Of a stretch of 64,000 nucleotides of DNA, positions 17,057 through 28,336 are shown piece by piece (position 1 is the stretch's first letter; the number at the start of each line of letters is the position of its first letter). The stretch is from Superficieibacter sp. 1612_C1. Its GTDB lineage: Bacteria; Pseudomonadota; Gammaproteobacteria; Enterobacterales; Enterobacteriaceae. The position numbers and the translations under genes were made by a program. Location of the stretch: assembly GCF_015234305.1 (NCBI RefSeq), contig NZ_JADGMI010000004.1, forward strand, positions 248,001-312,000. Reading direction: 5' to 3'. The notes beneath the pieces are model-generated. The model saw only the letters and a program-made list of their open reading frames with translations, did not search any database and was not told where the DNA came from.

Positions 17057-19117
17057 TTACTTCTTCATCTGTGACAGGATGGTGCGGCACTGGTTTTCAT
17101 TCCCTTCTGACGGGGAAATCAACGCTACCAGCGCGGCGGCTGGGGCGACCAGCGTTGCCAGCGCGGCGGCTACCGCACCACGGGCAATCAACGGTCCCGC
17201 CTTCACTCCCGCCTGCGGGTTCTTGAAGGTGCCACGTACGTACAACGGTGAACGCAGGGTGACGATACGGATGCCTTTACTTTCCGGGTCGATGGTCAAA
17301 TCCATCTGCTCGGAAGCGAAGCTGGCAGTACCGGTCACGTTGATCAGCGCATTCTCAGTATCGAAGGCGAAGATTTGCGGACGCGCCACGCCGTTGACGA
17401 TATCCAGGTTCGCCGCCGCACAGTTGACGCGGACTTCCTCATCACCAAACAACTGGCCGACGATAAAGTTACCCACGTTAAGCCCGACGATCTCCATCAG
17501 GTTGCGGCTGATCAAGCCATCGTTCATCAGCAGTTTCAGGTTACCGTTACTGCTGCCCAGCAGCGCCGCCACGGAGTTACCCGTTCCGCGGAACTCGGCG
17601 TCACCGTTCATTTCACCCAGCGTTTTCTGCATCATCTCTGAATCAGGCATCAGCTCTTTCAGCTTCAACCGGCGAGCCTGAATGTCCGCCACGCCGCGCA
17701 TCGGCTTTTTATCGCCTTCAAGGTGAATATTGGAAGAAATCGTCCCGCCAGCCAGACCAAACTTCAGCGGCTGCAAACGCAGATCGGCATTCTTCAGGAT
17801 GATATGCGTTGAGAGATCGCTAATCGGCAGGCTACTACCATGCTCAATACGACGCCCCTTAAAGCGCACGTCCGCATCCATCACATCCCACTTATCGGTT
17901 TCAAAGCGATCATACGGCAGCACTTTGTCAGCAGGCTGTACGCTCTTCTCACCTTTTTTCTGCTCGGATTGTTTCGACTTCTCGGCCCCTTTCCCCGAGT
18001 CCACGCCGATCAGCGGCCCCAGATCCGCCAGTCGTAGCTGGCGCGATTCCAGATCGCCTTCCAGCTTCGGACGCGGCTTACCGGTGGTGTAGGTCAGCGA
18101 GCCATGAATATCACTGTCGCCGATACGCCCGTTAAAGTTGCGATAGTCAAAGACAGAGGATTTCTCGGTATCGATTTTGGCGACCAGGCGGCCGTCCGTT
18201 TCGAACGGCGGGGTGTCCGGCAACAGCACGCCGGTTAAGTCATACAGCTCGCCCAGCGAATCGCCGGAGAACTTGAGGCGCAGATCGACACCGCCCATTT
18301 TCATCGGATCGTTAACCGTACCGTCAAACGCCACGCGGGTATTGCCCGAACGGAAATCGGCCTGCACCGGGAACGGCGTGCCTTCACTGCGCAGCGCCAG
18401 CATACCGCCGATTTTACCCGTGCCGGTGAGCGGCTGCCCGTTGTAGCGCCCTTTCGCTTTCAGGCCAAACACGTAGTCGCCGACTTTACCCTTGTCTTCC
18501 TTACCTTTACTACCGGTAACTTCGCTAAAGGGCAGCGGCTTACCTAACGGATCGACCAGAATTTCGATATCGGCGCGGCTGACCTTATCGTCAATGGCGA
18601 CACGACCACGGTCGAAGAGAATATTGTCGAGACGGAAAGACCAGGCGGAAGGCTGGGCGTTCTCTTTTTTCTCGTCGTCCGACGCCAGATTAAACGTCCA
18701 GTTATCGTTTTTCTCAGACAGACGGATCAATCGCGCGTCAGGCTGCACGAATTTGACCCACGGCAGATAAACCGTTTTGCTTAACAATGCCAGCGGTGCC
18801 AGCGTCGCCTCTACGCGCGGCAGATGCACCATGGTGACTTCCGGGATATCCGGCGGGTTACCGAGAATAATATCTTCCGCATGAACATGCGGCCACGGCA
18901 CCCAGCTTCGCCAGCCCGTTTCCTGTTTTTGCCGCTCCCATACCACGCCCAAATCACCACGAATGGCGAAGGGGCGATTAAGCTCCGTAGATACTTTTTG
19001 GTTGATGGTCGGCTTCAGACGATTCCAGTCAAAGGTCGCGATAATAATGATGGCAACTACGATGAGCAGCACCAGCGTCCCTAAGATAATGGCAAGTATT
19101 TTACTTGTTTTCGACAT
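17057..19117 (-). CDS. yhjG: AsmA-family membrane protein YhjG
   Basis: A 686-residue protein matching E. coli YhjG. A single N-terminal membrane helix (about 7-28, ILAIILGTLVLLIVVAIIII) anchors a large periplasmic part of the AsmA type, including the AsmA-like C-terminal domain. AsmA-family proteins are thought to help lipid traffic between the two membranes. A lysine-rich low-complexity stretch lies near residues 375-395. It is encoded alone, between BIME repeats and pdeH. Confidence 0.92.
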   Translation of the reverse strand: MSKTSKILAIILGTLVLLIVVAIIIIATFDWNRLKPTINQKVSTELNRPFAIRGDLGVVWERQKQETGWRSWVPWPHVHAEDIILGNPPDIPEVTMVHLPRVEATLAPLALLSKTVYLPWVKFVQPDARLIRLSEKNDNWTFNLASDDEKKENAQPSAWSFRLDNILFDRGRVAIDDKVSRADIEILVDPLGKPLPFSEVTGSKGKEDKGKVGDYVFGLKAKGRYNGQPLTGTGKIGGMLALRSEGTPFPVQADFRSGNTRVAFDGTVNDPMKMGGVDLRLKFSGDSLGELYDLTGVLLPDTPPFETDGRLVAKIDTEKSSVFDYRNFNGRIGDSDIHGSLTYTTGKPRPKLEGDLESRQLRLADLGPLIGVDSGKGAEKSKQSEQKKGEKSVQPADKVLPYDRFETDKWDVMDADVRFKGRRIEHGSSLPISDLSTHIILKNADLRLQPLKFGLAGGTISSNIHLEGDKKPMRGVADIQARRLKLKELMPDSEMMQKTLGEMNGDAEFRGTGNSVAALLGSSNGNLKLLMNDGLISRNLMEIVGLNVGNFIVGQLFGDEEVRVNCAAANLDIVNGVARPQIFAFDTENALINVTGTASFASEQMDLTIDPESKGIRIVTLRSPLYVRGTFKNPQAGVKAGPLIARGAVAAALATLVAPAAALVALISPSEGNENQCRTILSQMKK

Positions 19118-19197
19118 GCCTCACTCCGCTTTCTGATTACCTTACCTGTCCTAAAGATAGTTGAGGCTGGCAGAAAAGGGAGCGGCAGTTTCCTTAA

Positions 19198-20031
19198 TTA
19201 TGAAAGAGTAACCTGCTTAAACGCGTGCGAAATGCCTGAGGGTGAGATCATCCATTCCGGCGAGAGTTGCATCACCACATCGTCGAGAGTGGCCATAGGC
19301 ACTGGCCGGGAGAGGAAGTATCCCTGAGCGGCAAAGGCGGGCGACTGCTGGACATCATGCCATTCTTCCAGCGTTTCAACGCCTTCTACAATCACCCCCT
19401 GGCAATAGCGATTCATCAACTGGATTAGCAGGGTAAACAAGTTGCGGCCTTCCGGCGTTTTGCGCAGCATGATAAACAGATCGCGCGCCACTTTGATGTA
19501 GTCGTAGCGCACTTCACTCAGCGCGGAGAAATTCGCCATCCCGGTGCCGAAGTCGTCCAGCCATAGCGGGCCAAATTCGCAGAACGAAGCGAAAGACGAA
19601 TCCACCGGCAGACTAATGTGTTCAACCAGTTCGAGACGCAGCCAGGAGAGGCTGTCTATCGTCGCCAGCAGCACTTTGTCCTGCCGCATGGCGAGCAGCG
19701 TTGGCCCGTCAACGTTTACCGATGCCAGAATCTGATTGCGTTCAAAAAATTCCTGCTTTTGCTGCAACACCGCGAGCTGTGCTTTCACCACGTCAATACG
19801 CTGCCGCACCGCGACCTCGGCAAAATAGCGGTCGGGAGGAATACGCTGCCCGGGATTATCAGGATGGGTCACAATCGTCAGAATTTCGATCGCCATCAGG
19901 CGGCCGTCCGTTCTGTAGATCGGCTGATAGGTCCAGGCAAGCTTACATTGCAGCCAATAGCGCCGCTCCTGAAGGCTTTCAATCTCTGCTTCAGGAATGT
20001 TCAGCCGCTGGATAACCTGCTTTAACTTCAT
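19198..20031 (-). CDS. pdeH: Cyclic-di-GMP phosphodiesterase PdeH
   Basis: A 277-residue stand-alone EAL-domain enzyme matching E. coli PdeH (YhjH), which degrades c-di-GMP and favours motility. The EAL signature reads EIL (E. coli has ELL and is active); the metal and catalytic motifs LDDFGTG and VIVEGVET are intact. I chose the ATG at 20031 (MKLKQVIQR), close to the E. coli start and preceded by AGGA; the frame continues to 20160 without support. In E. coli it is controlled by the flagellar FlhDC/FliA cascade. It is encoded near the cellulose operon, whose BcsA senses c-di-GMP. Confidence 0.93.
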   Translation of the reverse strand: MKLKQVIQRLNIPEAEIESLQERRYWLQCKLAWTYQPIYRTDGRLMAIEILTIVTHPDNPGQRIPPDRYFAEVAVRQRIDVVKAQLAVLQQKQEFFERNQILASVNVDGPTLLAMRQDKVLLATIDSLSWLRLELVEHISLPVDSSFASFCEFGPLWLDDFGTGMANFSALSEVRYDYIKVARDLFIMLRKTPEGRNLFTLLIQLMNRYCQGVIVEGVETLEEWHDVQQSPAFAAQGYFLSRPVPMATLDDVVMQLSPEWMISPSGISHAFKQVTLS

Positions 20032-20180
20032 CTCAGAAATCCTGTGCAAAGGGGATGATCTGTCGGTACTCGTCACAGAGTTATCGGCGCACGAATTGAG
20101 AACTTTATGTTCAACGGCGGGCAAATTGAAAATCTGCACGGCAAAAGACGCCAATAACACGCGTCAGCTCAAAAAAATTA

Positions 20181-20195
20181 TGGAACGTTGTTTTA
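20181..20195. promoter_or_regulatory. Possible KdgR-like operator upstream of kdgK
   Basis: TGGAACGTTGTTTTA resembles the imperfect palindrome TGAAACA-N-TGTTTCA bound by KdgR in enterobacteria, with three or four mismatches. It lies about 70 bases before the kdgK start. The match is loose. Confidence 0.25.
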
Positions 20196-20264
20196 ATATA
20201 GTTGACCGAAAAATCTTCACAGAGCAGACTAAGCTCATTTCCCGCTTCAGGTCAGGTTAACTGT

Positions 20265-21194
20265 ATGTCTAAGAAAATTGCCGTCATTGGCGAATGCATG
20301 ATTGAGATGTCAGAGAAAGGTGCAGAAGTGAAGCGCGGCTTCGGCGGCGACACGCTTAACACCTCGGTCTATATCGCGCGTCAGGTCCCTGCCGCCGCGC
20401 TGAGCGTTGAGTACGTGACCGCGCTGGGTAACGATAACTTCAGCCAGCAGATGCTGGATGCCTGGCAGAGCGAAAATGTCGGTACTGGCCTGATTCAACG
20501 GATGGCAAACCGGCTGCCGGGACTTTATTACATTGAAACTGACGATACCGGCGAGCGCACATTCTGGTACTGGCGTAATGAAGCGGCAGCAAAATTCTGG
20601 CTGGATACGCCGGAAGCCGTTGCCATCTGCGAGAAGCTGGCAACGTTTGACTATCTTTATCTGAGCGGCATCAGCCTGGCCATTCTCAGCCCGTCCAGCC
20701 GCGAGAAATTGTTCTCCCTGCTGCGTGAATGCCGCGCCAACGGCGGCCAGGTGATCTTCGACAATAACTATCGCCCGCGCCTGTGGGCCAGTCAGCAGGA
20801 GACGCAGCAGGTGTATCAGCAGATGCTGGAATGCACCGACATCGCCTTCCTGACGCTGGATGATGAAGATGCGCTGTGGGGGGAGAAACCGGTTGAGGAG
20901 GTGATTTCACGTACTCAGGCGGCGGGGGTGAAAGAAATCGTCATCAAACGCGGCGCGGAGTCGTGCCTGGTCGCGGTGGACGATGAGCCGATCGTTGAGG
21001 TCGCCGCGGTGAAACTGCCGAAGGAGAAGGTGATCGATACCACGGCTGCCGGGGATTCCTTCAGCGCAGGCTATCTGGCGGTACGTCTGACCGGCGGTGA
21101 TGCGGCTGAAGCAGCGAAACGCGGACATCTGACTGCCAGCACGGTGATTCAGTATCGTGGGGCGATTATTCCGCGCGAAGCCATGCCGCAGTAA
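20265..21194 (+). CDS. kdgK: 2-dehydro-3-deoxygluconokinase (KDG kinase)
   Basis: A 309-residue PfkB/ribokinase-family enzyme, the same length as E. coli KdgK and collinear with it. It phosphorylates 2-keto-3-deoxygluconate to KDPG, feeding hexuronate and pectin breakdown products into the Entner-Doudoroff pathway. The N-terminal GECMIEM and GGDTLNTSVY motifs and the C-terminal anion hole with catalytic base DTTAAGDSFSAGY (about 279-291) are visible. The start at 20265 (MSKKIAV) matches E. coli; the upstream frame from 20202 does not. Confidence 0.95.
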   Translation: MSKKIAVIGECMIEMSEKGAEVKRGFGGDTLNTSVYIARQVPAAALSVEYVTALGNDNFSQQMLDAWQSENVGTGLIQRMANRLPGLYYIETDDTGERTFWYWRNEAAAKFWLDTPEAVAICEKLATFDYLYLSGISLAILSPSSREKLFSLLRECRANGGQVIFDNNYRPRLWASQQETQQVYQQMLECTDIAFLTLDDEDALWGEKPVEEVISRTQAAGVKEIVIKRGAESCLVAVDDEPIVEVAAVKLPKEKVIDTTAAGDSFSAGYLAVRLTGGDAAEAAKRGHLTASTVIQYRGAIIPREAMPQ

Positions 21195-21229
21195 TATTAA
21201 ACCTGATTGGCTAGTGTATGTGACGTTTT

Positions 21230-21426
21230 GCCGGGTGGCGGCTTCGCCTTACCCGGCCTACAAATTATTCTCTATCAACCCGTTGCACCACTTCTGTAGC
21301 CCCGTGCAAGCGAAGCGCCGCCGGGCATCATTCCACGGTATAGCGTTTGTCAGCGGTTTACAAGTCATTGCATATCAACAGGTCGCACCCATTTCGTAGG
21401 CCCGTGCAAGCGAAGCGCCGCCGGGC
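21230..21426. repeat. BIME: three REP units between kdgK and yhjJ
   Basis: One REP unit (21230-21261) is followed by two units in the opposite orientation (21296-21326 and 21396-21426). The last two share a 31-base core and similar flanks (GCATCA after each), so the second looks like a local duplication. The rest of the 370-base gap up to 21566 shows no gene. Confidence 0.85.
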
Positions 21427-21566
21427 ATCACTTCATGGTATAACCGTTGTCAGTGTTCTGAGTAAGTTTGTATCACCAGGCCAGCAACCTGTAGATATCG
21501 CTGGCCTTGATAACCATTTCCACGCTGGCGGCCCCGCCATGAGGCCGCCAATAAAAGGCGAAACGA

Positions 21567-23060
21567 TTACTGCGCCGGCGGAATATCCGTCACTTCCGGA
21601 TGCACATCTTCCTGTGCCGTAGAAGACGCGGCAGGTTCAGCTGGCAGCATGATGTCATTCCAGCTTGCCTGAAGCTCCTTCATGTCATATTCCGGCTCGC
21701 CTTTCGGCTGTAGCAGGACCAGCGACATATCCTGAGAAAGCTGCTGGCGCAGATCCTGATTCAGCACTTCCAGCGTCAGGCCATCGAGGAAATTCTGCCG
21801 CAGCTTCTGATACTGCTCCGGCGCGATATCCACCACCTGATTTTGCAGGGAGCGCATCCGCTGGCTGATCAGGACGTCGGTATCGGTACGCGCATAGGTC
21901 GCAAAGAGTTTTTGCAGCTCCAGCTTCTTCTGCGCCACCAGCGCGTTGAACTCCTCTTCCGTCAGCCCTTTTTCGCGCAGGGTTGCCAGTTCGCGGGCCA
22001 CCGTCACCAGATTAGTATTCAGCTTCTCATTCGGAGAATCGATATTAATACCGCACTGCGCGCGCTGGTAAAGCACACGGCAGTCAAAGCCCATGCTGAT
22101 ATCTTTGGCGTTGCTTTTACTCAGGTTTTGCTGGACGTGCCAGTACAGCGCTTCACGCGCCAGATCCGCACGCCAGTAGCGTTGTAGCGCCGCGGATTCG
22201 CGGATCGGCTGCCACGGGTTATCCCACATCACCGACAGGCGATCCTGCGCCACGGTGTCGGTCATGAGGCTTACGGCATTGCGCGGCAGCGGCGAGAGCG
22301 TTGGCATCGGCGCAGGCGTTTCGCGCTTGCCTTTCAGTTCGCCAAAGGCTTTGTTGATTTGTTCCGAAACGCTGCGGCTGTCAACGTTACCGACCACAAT
22401 CAGCGTCATCGCATCCGGGGTGTACCATTTCTGATAGAAAGATTTCACCTGTTCCGCATCCACCGGTTTTTTCAGCGGATCGGCCGGATCGTGGCCCAGC
22501 ATGGTCGATCCTTTCAGGCGGTAGCGCCACCAGCCTTCTTTGGTATCCATCGGCCAGGTCATGACTTTATCTGCACTGTCAGGCGTTGCGCTGATGGTTT
22601 CAGGCGTAATGTTCAGCCTGCCGGAGCTGTCCGCCAGCCAGGTCAGCGCCTCTTTCAGCAGATCGTTGCGGTTATTCGGCAGGCTGAGATTAAACATGGT
22701 GTGGTCGTAGGAGACGACGGCGGGCGGTAAAGGGCGATTAGGATCGGTGCCCTGCTGCCACAAGGATTGCGCCTGCACCGGCTGTAAACTGCCATGCTGT
22801 GAAAGCGCAATCTGAGGAATAAAGTGGCTAAAGCCAATCTGCTGTGTATTTTCTGTCAGTGAACCGGTGTTAATGAGCAGACGAATTTCAATACGATCGC
22901 TGGGGCGCTGCGGGGTGGATAACACCTGCCACTGAAAACCATTCGCCAGCGTTCCCTGTTGCCAGGCCGGGTCAGGCTGGAGTGCTTCTGCCTGCACATA
23001 ACCAGCCGTTGCAATCATCAGCAAACCACCGGCTAAGAGTCGAATTTTTGTGCCCTGCAT
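21567..23060 (-). CDS. yhjJ: Periplasmic M16-family peptidase-like protein YhjJ
   Basis: A 497-residue protein matching E. coli YhjJ. A Sec signal peptide (1-24, cleavage after YVQA) sends it to the periplasm. It has the insulinase/M16 fold (NTGSLTENTQQIGFSHFI near 68-85, where pitrilysins have HxxEH), but the zinc motif is missing, so it is probably not an active protease. Many M16 proteins work as an active/inactive pair; no partner is encoded here. The C-terminus is alanine- and glutamate-rich and may be disordered. Confidence 0.9.
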   Translation of the reverse strand: MQGTKIRLLAGGLLMIATAGYVQAEALQPDPAWQQGTLANGFQWQVLSTPQRPSDRIEIRLLINTGSLTENTQQIGFSHFIPQIALSQHGSLQPVQAQSLWQQGTDPNRPLPPAVVSYDHTMFNLSLPNNRNDLLKEALTWLADSSGRLNITPETISATPDSADKVMTWPMDTKEGWWRYRLKGSTMLGHDPADPLKKPVDAEQVKSFYQKWYTPDAMTLIVVGNVDSRSVSEQINKAFGELKGKRETPAPMPTLSPLPRNAVSLMTDTVAQDRLSVMWDNPWQPIRESAALQRYWRADLAREALYWHVQQNLSKSNAKDISMGFDCRVLYQRAQCGINIDSPNEKLNTNLVTVARELATLREKGLTEEEFNALVAQKKLELQKLFATYARTDTDVLISQRMRSLQNQVVDIAPEQYQKLRQNFLDGLTLEVLNQDLRQQLSQDMSLVLLQPKGEPEYDMKELQASWNDIMLPAEPAASSTAQEDVHPEVTDIPPAQ

Positions 23061-23210
23061 GTAAACCCCTGATCAACATTCCTGGTAATAAAGACAAAGA
23101 CCATCCTGCAATGAGGATTATTTTGAGTATGGAAAAGCCATTTCTAAGACCACGCAAAGCGGAAAATGTCGCGCTGGCTTCAGAAAATAATCACCAATTA
23201 TGCTCAGGAG

Positions 23211-23236
23211 GCCGTAGCCCTTCAAGGGACTACGGC
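23211..23236. terminator. Hairpin between yhjJ and dctA
   Basis: GCCGTAG at 23211-23217 pairs with CTACGGC at 23230-23236, with further pairing inside (CCCTT with AAGGG). It lies just after the dctA stop. No U run follows on the minus strand, so it may be an mRNA 3'-end stem rather than an intrinsic terminator. Confidence 0.4.
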
Positions 23237-23250
23237 GATAAGGGGCGGAA

Positions 23251-24654
<1,404 letters not shown>

Positions 24655-24692
24655 TTAAAAAGTTAGAGCTGACTCGCACAAGCGCAATAAAC

Positions 24693-26699
24693 TTACTCAC
24701 CTTCCTTAACATGAAGCGCCCTGAACCAGGTTTGCTCGAACTGTTCCGGGGTCAACGCGCTGGCGAACAGGAATCCCTGAACATAATCAACTCCGGCGGC
24801 TTTCAGCCACTCATACTGCGCCTGCTCTTCCACGCCTTCTGCCACGATACTGAGATTAAGGCTTTGCGCCATCTGCACTATCGCCGACACCATACTGGTA
24901 TCTTCCGGAATGCCATCCACAAAAATTTTATCGATTTTCAGCATATCTACCGGCAGCGATTTCATATGCTGAAGCTGACGCAGCCCGGCGTAGCCCATCC
25001 CAAAATCGTCCAGCGCAATACTCACGCCCGCGTTGCGCAGCGGACGCAGGATAGCAATGGCCGCCTGCGGATCGTCAATGCGGCGGCTTTCGGTCACTTC
25101 GAGGATCAGCGAACCCGGCTCAATACGATAGCGGTTCAACAGTTCAAGCAGGTCCGGCACCATGTCGTGATGCAGCAGTTGCAGGGCCGAAATATTCACC
25201 GACAGCGGCAGACGCAGGTCTTTTGCCCGCCAGGCGGCAAGCTGGCGACAAGCCTCTTCCAGTACCCAGTAGCCCACCGTGACCATCAGGCCACAGGATT
25301 CGATGGTATCAATAAGATCGCAGGGCAACTCCCACTGGCCGTTAGGCTGGAGCTGGCGCAATAACACCTCGGCACTACAGACTTTCCCGCTGCGGGTATC
25401 AATCTGCGGCTGTAGCCAGATGGCAAACTGTTGATTATCCAACGCATTGAGGATATCGCTCTCTTCTGTCAGACGGCGCTGTGCTTTTTCCATCTGCTCC
25501 GGATCGAAAAATTCAATCTGGTTTTTGCCTTTGCGCCGCGCGGTAAAGGCGGCGGAAAACGCCCGACGGTAGAGCTGTTCGGCAGAGAGGTCGCGATTAA
25601 ACATGGCGATGCCAATGCTGGCGCTGGGGCGCAGCTGGATCCCCTGCACCGGTAGCCGCTCGTTAATAGAAGTGAGCACTTGCTGACCTAATGTAATCGC
25701 GTGCCACGGCTCTTTTACACCGTGCGCAATGATCGCAAAATCGTAGCCGCTGACCTGGGTCAGGACCATTTTAGGCGATAGCACGGCTTTCAGTCGCTCA
25801 ACCAGTGTTAACAGCAACATTTCACGCTGGGTTTCCTGCAATACGCCTGCCGTATCCTGAAGCGTTTCACAGGCGATCACCATCAGCGCTGAGCCGCTGC
25901 TGCGCCCGGTGTTCTGATCCAGCAGCGCCAGCAGGAAGCTTTTATTCGGCAGTCCCGACACGGGGAACGTGGTGGAGTGGTCATTTAACTCTTCATAGTG
26001 CCGCATCAGGGCCTGTTGATTGCGGTTGTAGATGCGTGCCAGCATGCCGATCTCATCGTCGTGATGCAGATTTGGCAGAGTGAGCTGATGGCCCGGCGCA
26101 TCATGGGGCGAGGTATCGTTGAGTTCGCGGGCCATCTGCCGCAGAGGGCGCACGAGTAAGCGACTACTGCCCCAGGTGATCGCCACGGTCATCACCAGCA
26201 CCAGCAGTAAGTAAGCGGTTACTAATGTGGATATAGCACTCATCACGAAGCGGTACATGCGCCATGAGTCCGCCTGTAGCACCAGATACGCCAGCGGCTG
26301 CGGATTAGCAGGCCGTTCCAGCGAGTAGATCGGCAATGAGATCTGTACCGGCAGTTCGAAAATACGCGTGATGGTCACCGGCACGGGCCTTTCGGTGATA
26401 AAGCTCATGCGCAGCGCCTGGAACTGATTCGGTAAAACCACGTCGGCACGGCTGACAATTCCGGCAGGCTGGATGCGACGCAGTATCGTCTCCGCCTCCG
26501 GAATATCGCCTTTCAGAATAGAGGAGGAAAGCGGTTCGCGGACCGAGCGGGCGATGCTTTCAAGTTGAGATGCCGTGTCATAGCGACTCTGTTGCACAAA
26601 GTGAAAGAGTAAAATAAAGCAAAAAATAAACAAAAAAACCATGGCAACGACGGAGACCATCGCCATGTGTTTTATGGTTAGAGAACGGCTGACGCGCAA
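24693..26699 (-). CDS. pdeK: Membrane HAMP-GGDEF-EAL protein PdeK
   Basis: A 668-residue inner membrane protein matching E. coli PdeK (YhjK). Order: membrane helix (12-33), periplasmic sensor part (about 34-150), second helix (about 155-180), HAMP linker, degenerate GGDEF domain (signature reads SGYDF, so no cyclase activity is expected) and an EAL domain with EVL for EAL but intact [15 protein letters not shown] and VAEGVEE. It is probably a c-di-GMP phosphodiesterase or receptor. The start is a TTG at 26699 preceded by GGAGAG. It lies next to the bcs operon, consistent with local control of cellulose synthesis. Confidence 0.92.
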   Translation of the reverse strand: MRVSRSLTIKHMAMVSVVAMVFLFIFCFILLFHFVQQSRYDTASQLESIARSVREPLSSSILKGDIPEAETILRRIQPAGIVSRADVVLPNQFQALRMSFITERPVPVTITRIFELPVQISLPIYSLERPANPQPLAYLVLQADSWRMYRFVMSAISTLVTAYLLLVLVMTVAITWGSSRLLVRPLRQMARELNDTSPHDAPGHQLTLPNLHHDDEIGMLARIYNRNQQALMRHYEELNDHSTTFPVSGLPNKSFLLALLDQNTGRSSGSALMVIACETLQDTAGVLQETQREMLLLTLVERLKAVLSPKMVLTQVSGYDFAIIAHGVKEPWHAITLGQQVLTSINERLPVQGIQLRPSASIGIAMFNRDLSAEQLYRRAFSAAFTARRKGKNQIEFFDPEQMEKAQRRLTEESDILNALDNQQFAIWLQPQIDTRSGKVCSAEVLLRQLQPNGQWELPCDLIDTIESCGLMVTVGYWVLEEACRQLAAWRAKDLRLPLSVNISALQLLHHDMVPDLLELLNRYRIEPGSLILEVTESRRIDDPQAAIAILRPLRNAGVSIALDDFGMGYAGLRQLQHMKSLPVDMLKIDKIFVDGIPEDTSMVSAIVQMAQSLNLSIVAEGVEEQAQYEWLKAAGVDYVQGFLFASALTPEQFEQTWFRALHVKEGE

Positions 26700-26856
26700 A
26701 TTAACTCTCCACTAATACTGATCCAGAGCATCAGGTCAGGAAATGTCTCCTGGCCGGGGCCGATTATACCCGATCGTAAGACAATGAGAGAGAGAACGCG
26801 ACGAATCCGCATTTACCGGTCAGCAAATGCGGAAGAATGCCACCTTTGCCAGCAGC

Positions 26857-27855
26857 TTAATTGCCTTTGGCGGCCATCCAGACCAGCATTTTGAGGCTGG
26901 CGGAGTAGTAATCGTCCTGGGCCGTGATCTGAGGTTCTGACTGACTCTCTCCCATCGTCAAATCGCGCACGGCCAGTAATCCGGCATTCATATTATATGG
27001 CGCACGCTCGCCGTTCACGACGTTAATCCACGCGGGCGTTTGCTCGCGCGGGAAAGCCTTCCACCACTGCCGCCAGGGCTGAAGCAGCGGACTTTGCGCA
27101 TTTTGCCAGCGGATATAGAGCGGAATGCGGATCGCATCGTAGCTGACGCGCGGCGGCCACTCCTGCGCCGGGCTCAGACTGCCGTCAGCGGAAAGCGCCA
27201 CCCAGTCCGTTGGCAACTGTGCCTCTCCCCACGCCATTTTACCAATCAGCGTCTGCCCGTCGCGCATCAGCTCCTGCCACACTTTAAGATAGCTGCGGCG
27301 GGCGAAATCCTGCCAGGCGGGAAAAATAAAGTAGGACGGATTCAGATTAACCCGTGTGTTCAGATTGAAACCGTTTTGTCCCGGCAGCATGACGCGGTAG
27401 CCGGCAAAGTCGATCACCGTATATTTGACTAATGCCTGAGTAATGGCGTCCGATGCCACACCGTAGCTATTATCCTGCCAGCGTTGCTGCGCCTTCAATA
27501 AAGCCCAGGCAATTAACACATCGCCGTCCGAAGCGTTGTTTTTATCGGCAATCGGATCGGCAGCGACCGGGTTATAGCGCCAGTAAAACAGCCCCGTCGA
27601 TTTATTTTTTAAATGACTGTTGGTCCATAGCCAGAGCTTGTCGAAGGTTGGGCGGTCATTATTGGCGACCGCCATCAGCATGGCGTAGCCCTGCCCCTCG
27701 GTATGCGACACGTTGCCGTTGCCGGTATCGACAATTCGTCCATCCGGCATCAGGAAACGGGCCTTATAGCTCTCCCAGGCCGTACTTGCCTGAACAACAG
27801 AGGTAAACAGCAGCGCGGTCATGACTACAGTGGCAGATAGCGTTCGCAAAACCAT
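26857..27855 (-). CDS. bcsZ: Periplasmic endo-beta-1,4-glucanase BcsZ (GH8)
   Basis: A 332-residue family 8 glycoside hydrolase with a Sec signal peptide (1-23, cleavage after VVQA). The catalytic acid lies in SHTEGQGYAML (Glu about 53); the family usually has a catalytic Asp in the middle of the chain. Cellulases of this type trim or release glucan chains during cellulose export and are needed for normal fibre formation. It lies 13 bases after bcsD as the last gene of the operon; in E. coli bcsZ sits between bcsB and bcsC, so the order here is that of a type I operon. Confidence 0.93.
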   Translation of the reverse strand: MVLRTLSATVVMTALLFTSVVQASTAWESYKARFLMPDGRIVDTGNGNVSHTEGQGYAMLMAVANNDRPTFDKLWLWTNSHLKNKSTGLFYWRYNPVAADPIADKNNASDGDVLIAWALLKAQQRWQDNSYGVASDAITQALVKYTVIDFAGYRVMLPGQNGFNLNTRVNLNPSYFIFPAWQDFARRSYLKVWQELMRDGQTLIGKMAWGEAQLPTDWVALSADGSLSPAQEWPPRVSYDAIRIPLYIRWQNAQSPLLQPWRQWWKAFPREQTPAWINVVNGERAPYNMNAGLLAVRDLTMGESQSEPQITAQDDYYSASLKMLVWMAAKGN

Positions 27856-27868
27856 AATTCACTCATCG

Positions 27869-28336
27869 TTACGGATTGAAATAGCGGAACTGCACGTCAT
27901 CGACGGCAAAGAGCTGCTCTCGCTGAAACAGCAAGTGCGCTTCTCCGCCCTGTCCCTGTAGCCAGCGTGCGTAAAGTCCTTCCAGTATTGCACAAAAAGC
28001 GTTACACCAGCGGACCTGCTGATCGTCGTCACGACTGACCGGCAGTGCCTGATGGCGGACTACCAGCCCCAGTTCGCCAACGCTGACCGCCACCACGCCC
28101 CAGTTAAAGGTGGCTAACAGATGATTCATATTCTGCTCCAGGTCGCCCAGCGTCTCTGACTCAGGAAGCGGAAAAGCATCGGCCAGGGATTCCCCCATCT
28201 GGCGCAAAAACGGCTGACTCTCCCGTTCACCCGCGTTGCGGATCATGCCGTCAATCATGATGGTCAGCAGATCAAACCAGCCCGGCGGCGTTTGTTGATG
28301 CTGGAAATAGGCCTTTAGCGCATTATTGTTATCCAT
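27869..28336 (-). CDS. bcsD: Cellulose synthase accessory subunit BcsD
   Basis: A 155-residue protein without signal peptide, the same size as Komagataeibacter BcsD (AcsD, 156 residues). BcsD makes ring-shaped octamers that organise the synthase complexes and promote crystalline cellulose; recent work places it on the cytoplasmic side as part of a scaffold with a proline-rich partner. It is the hallmark of type I bcs operons and is absent from the E. coli type II operon. The start shares a base with the bcsC stop (TAATG), with AGGGAA upstream. Identity rests on size, context and resemblance in the region FNWGVVAVSVGELGLV. Confidence 0.9.
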   Translation of the reverse strand: MDNNNALKAYFQHQQTPPGWFDLLTIMIDGMIRNAGERESQPFLRQMGESLADAFPLPESETLGDLEQNMNHLLATFNWGVVAVSVGELGLVVRHQALPVSRDDDQQVRWCNAFCAILEGLYARWLQGQGGEAHLLFQREQLFAVDDVQFRYFNP

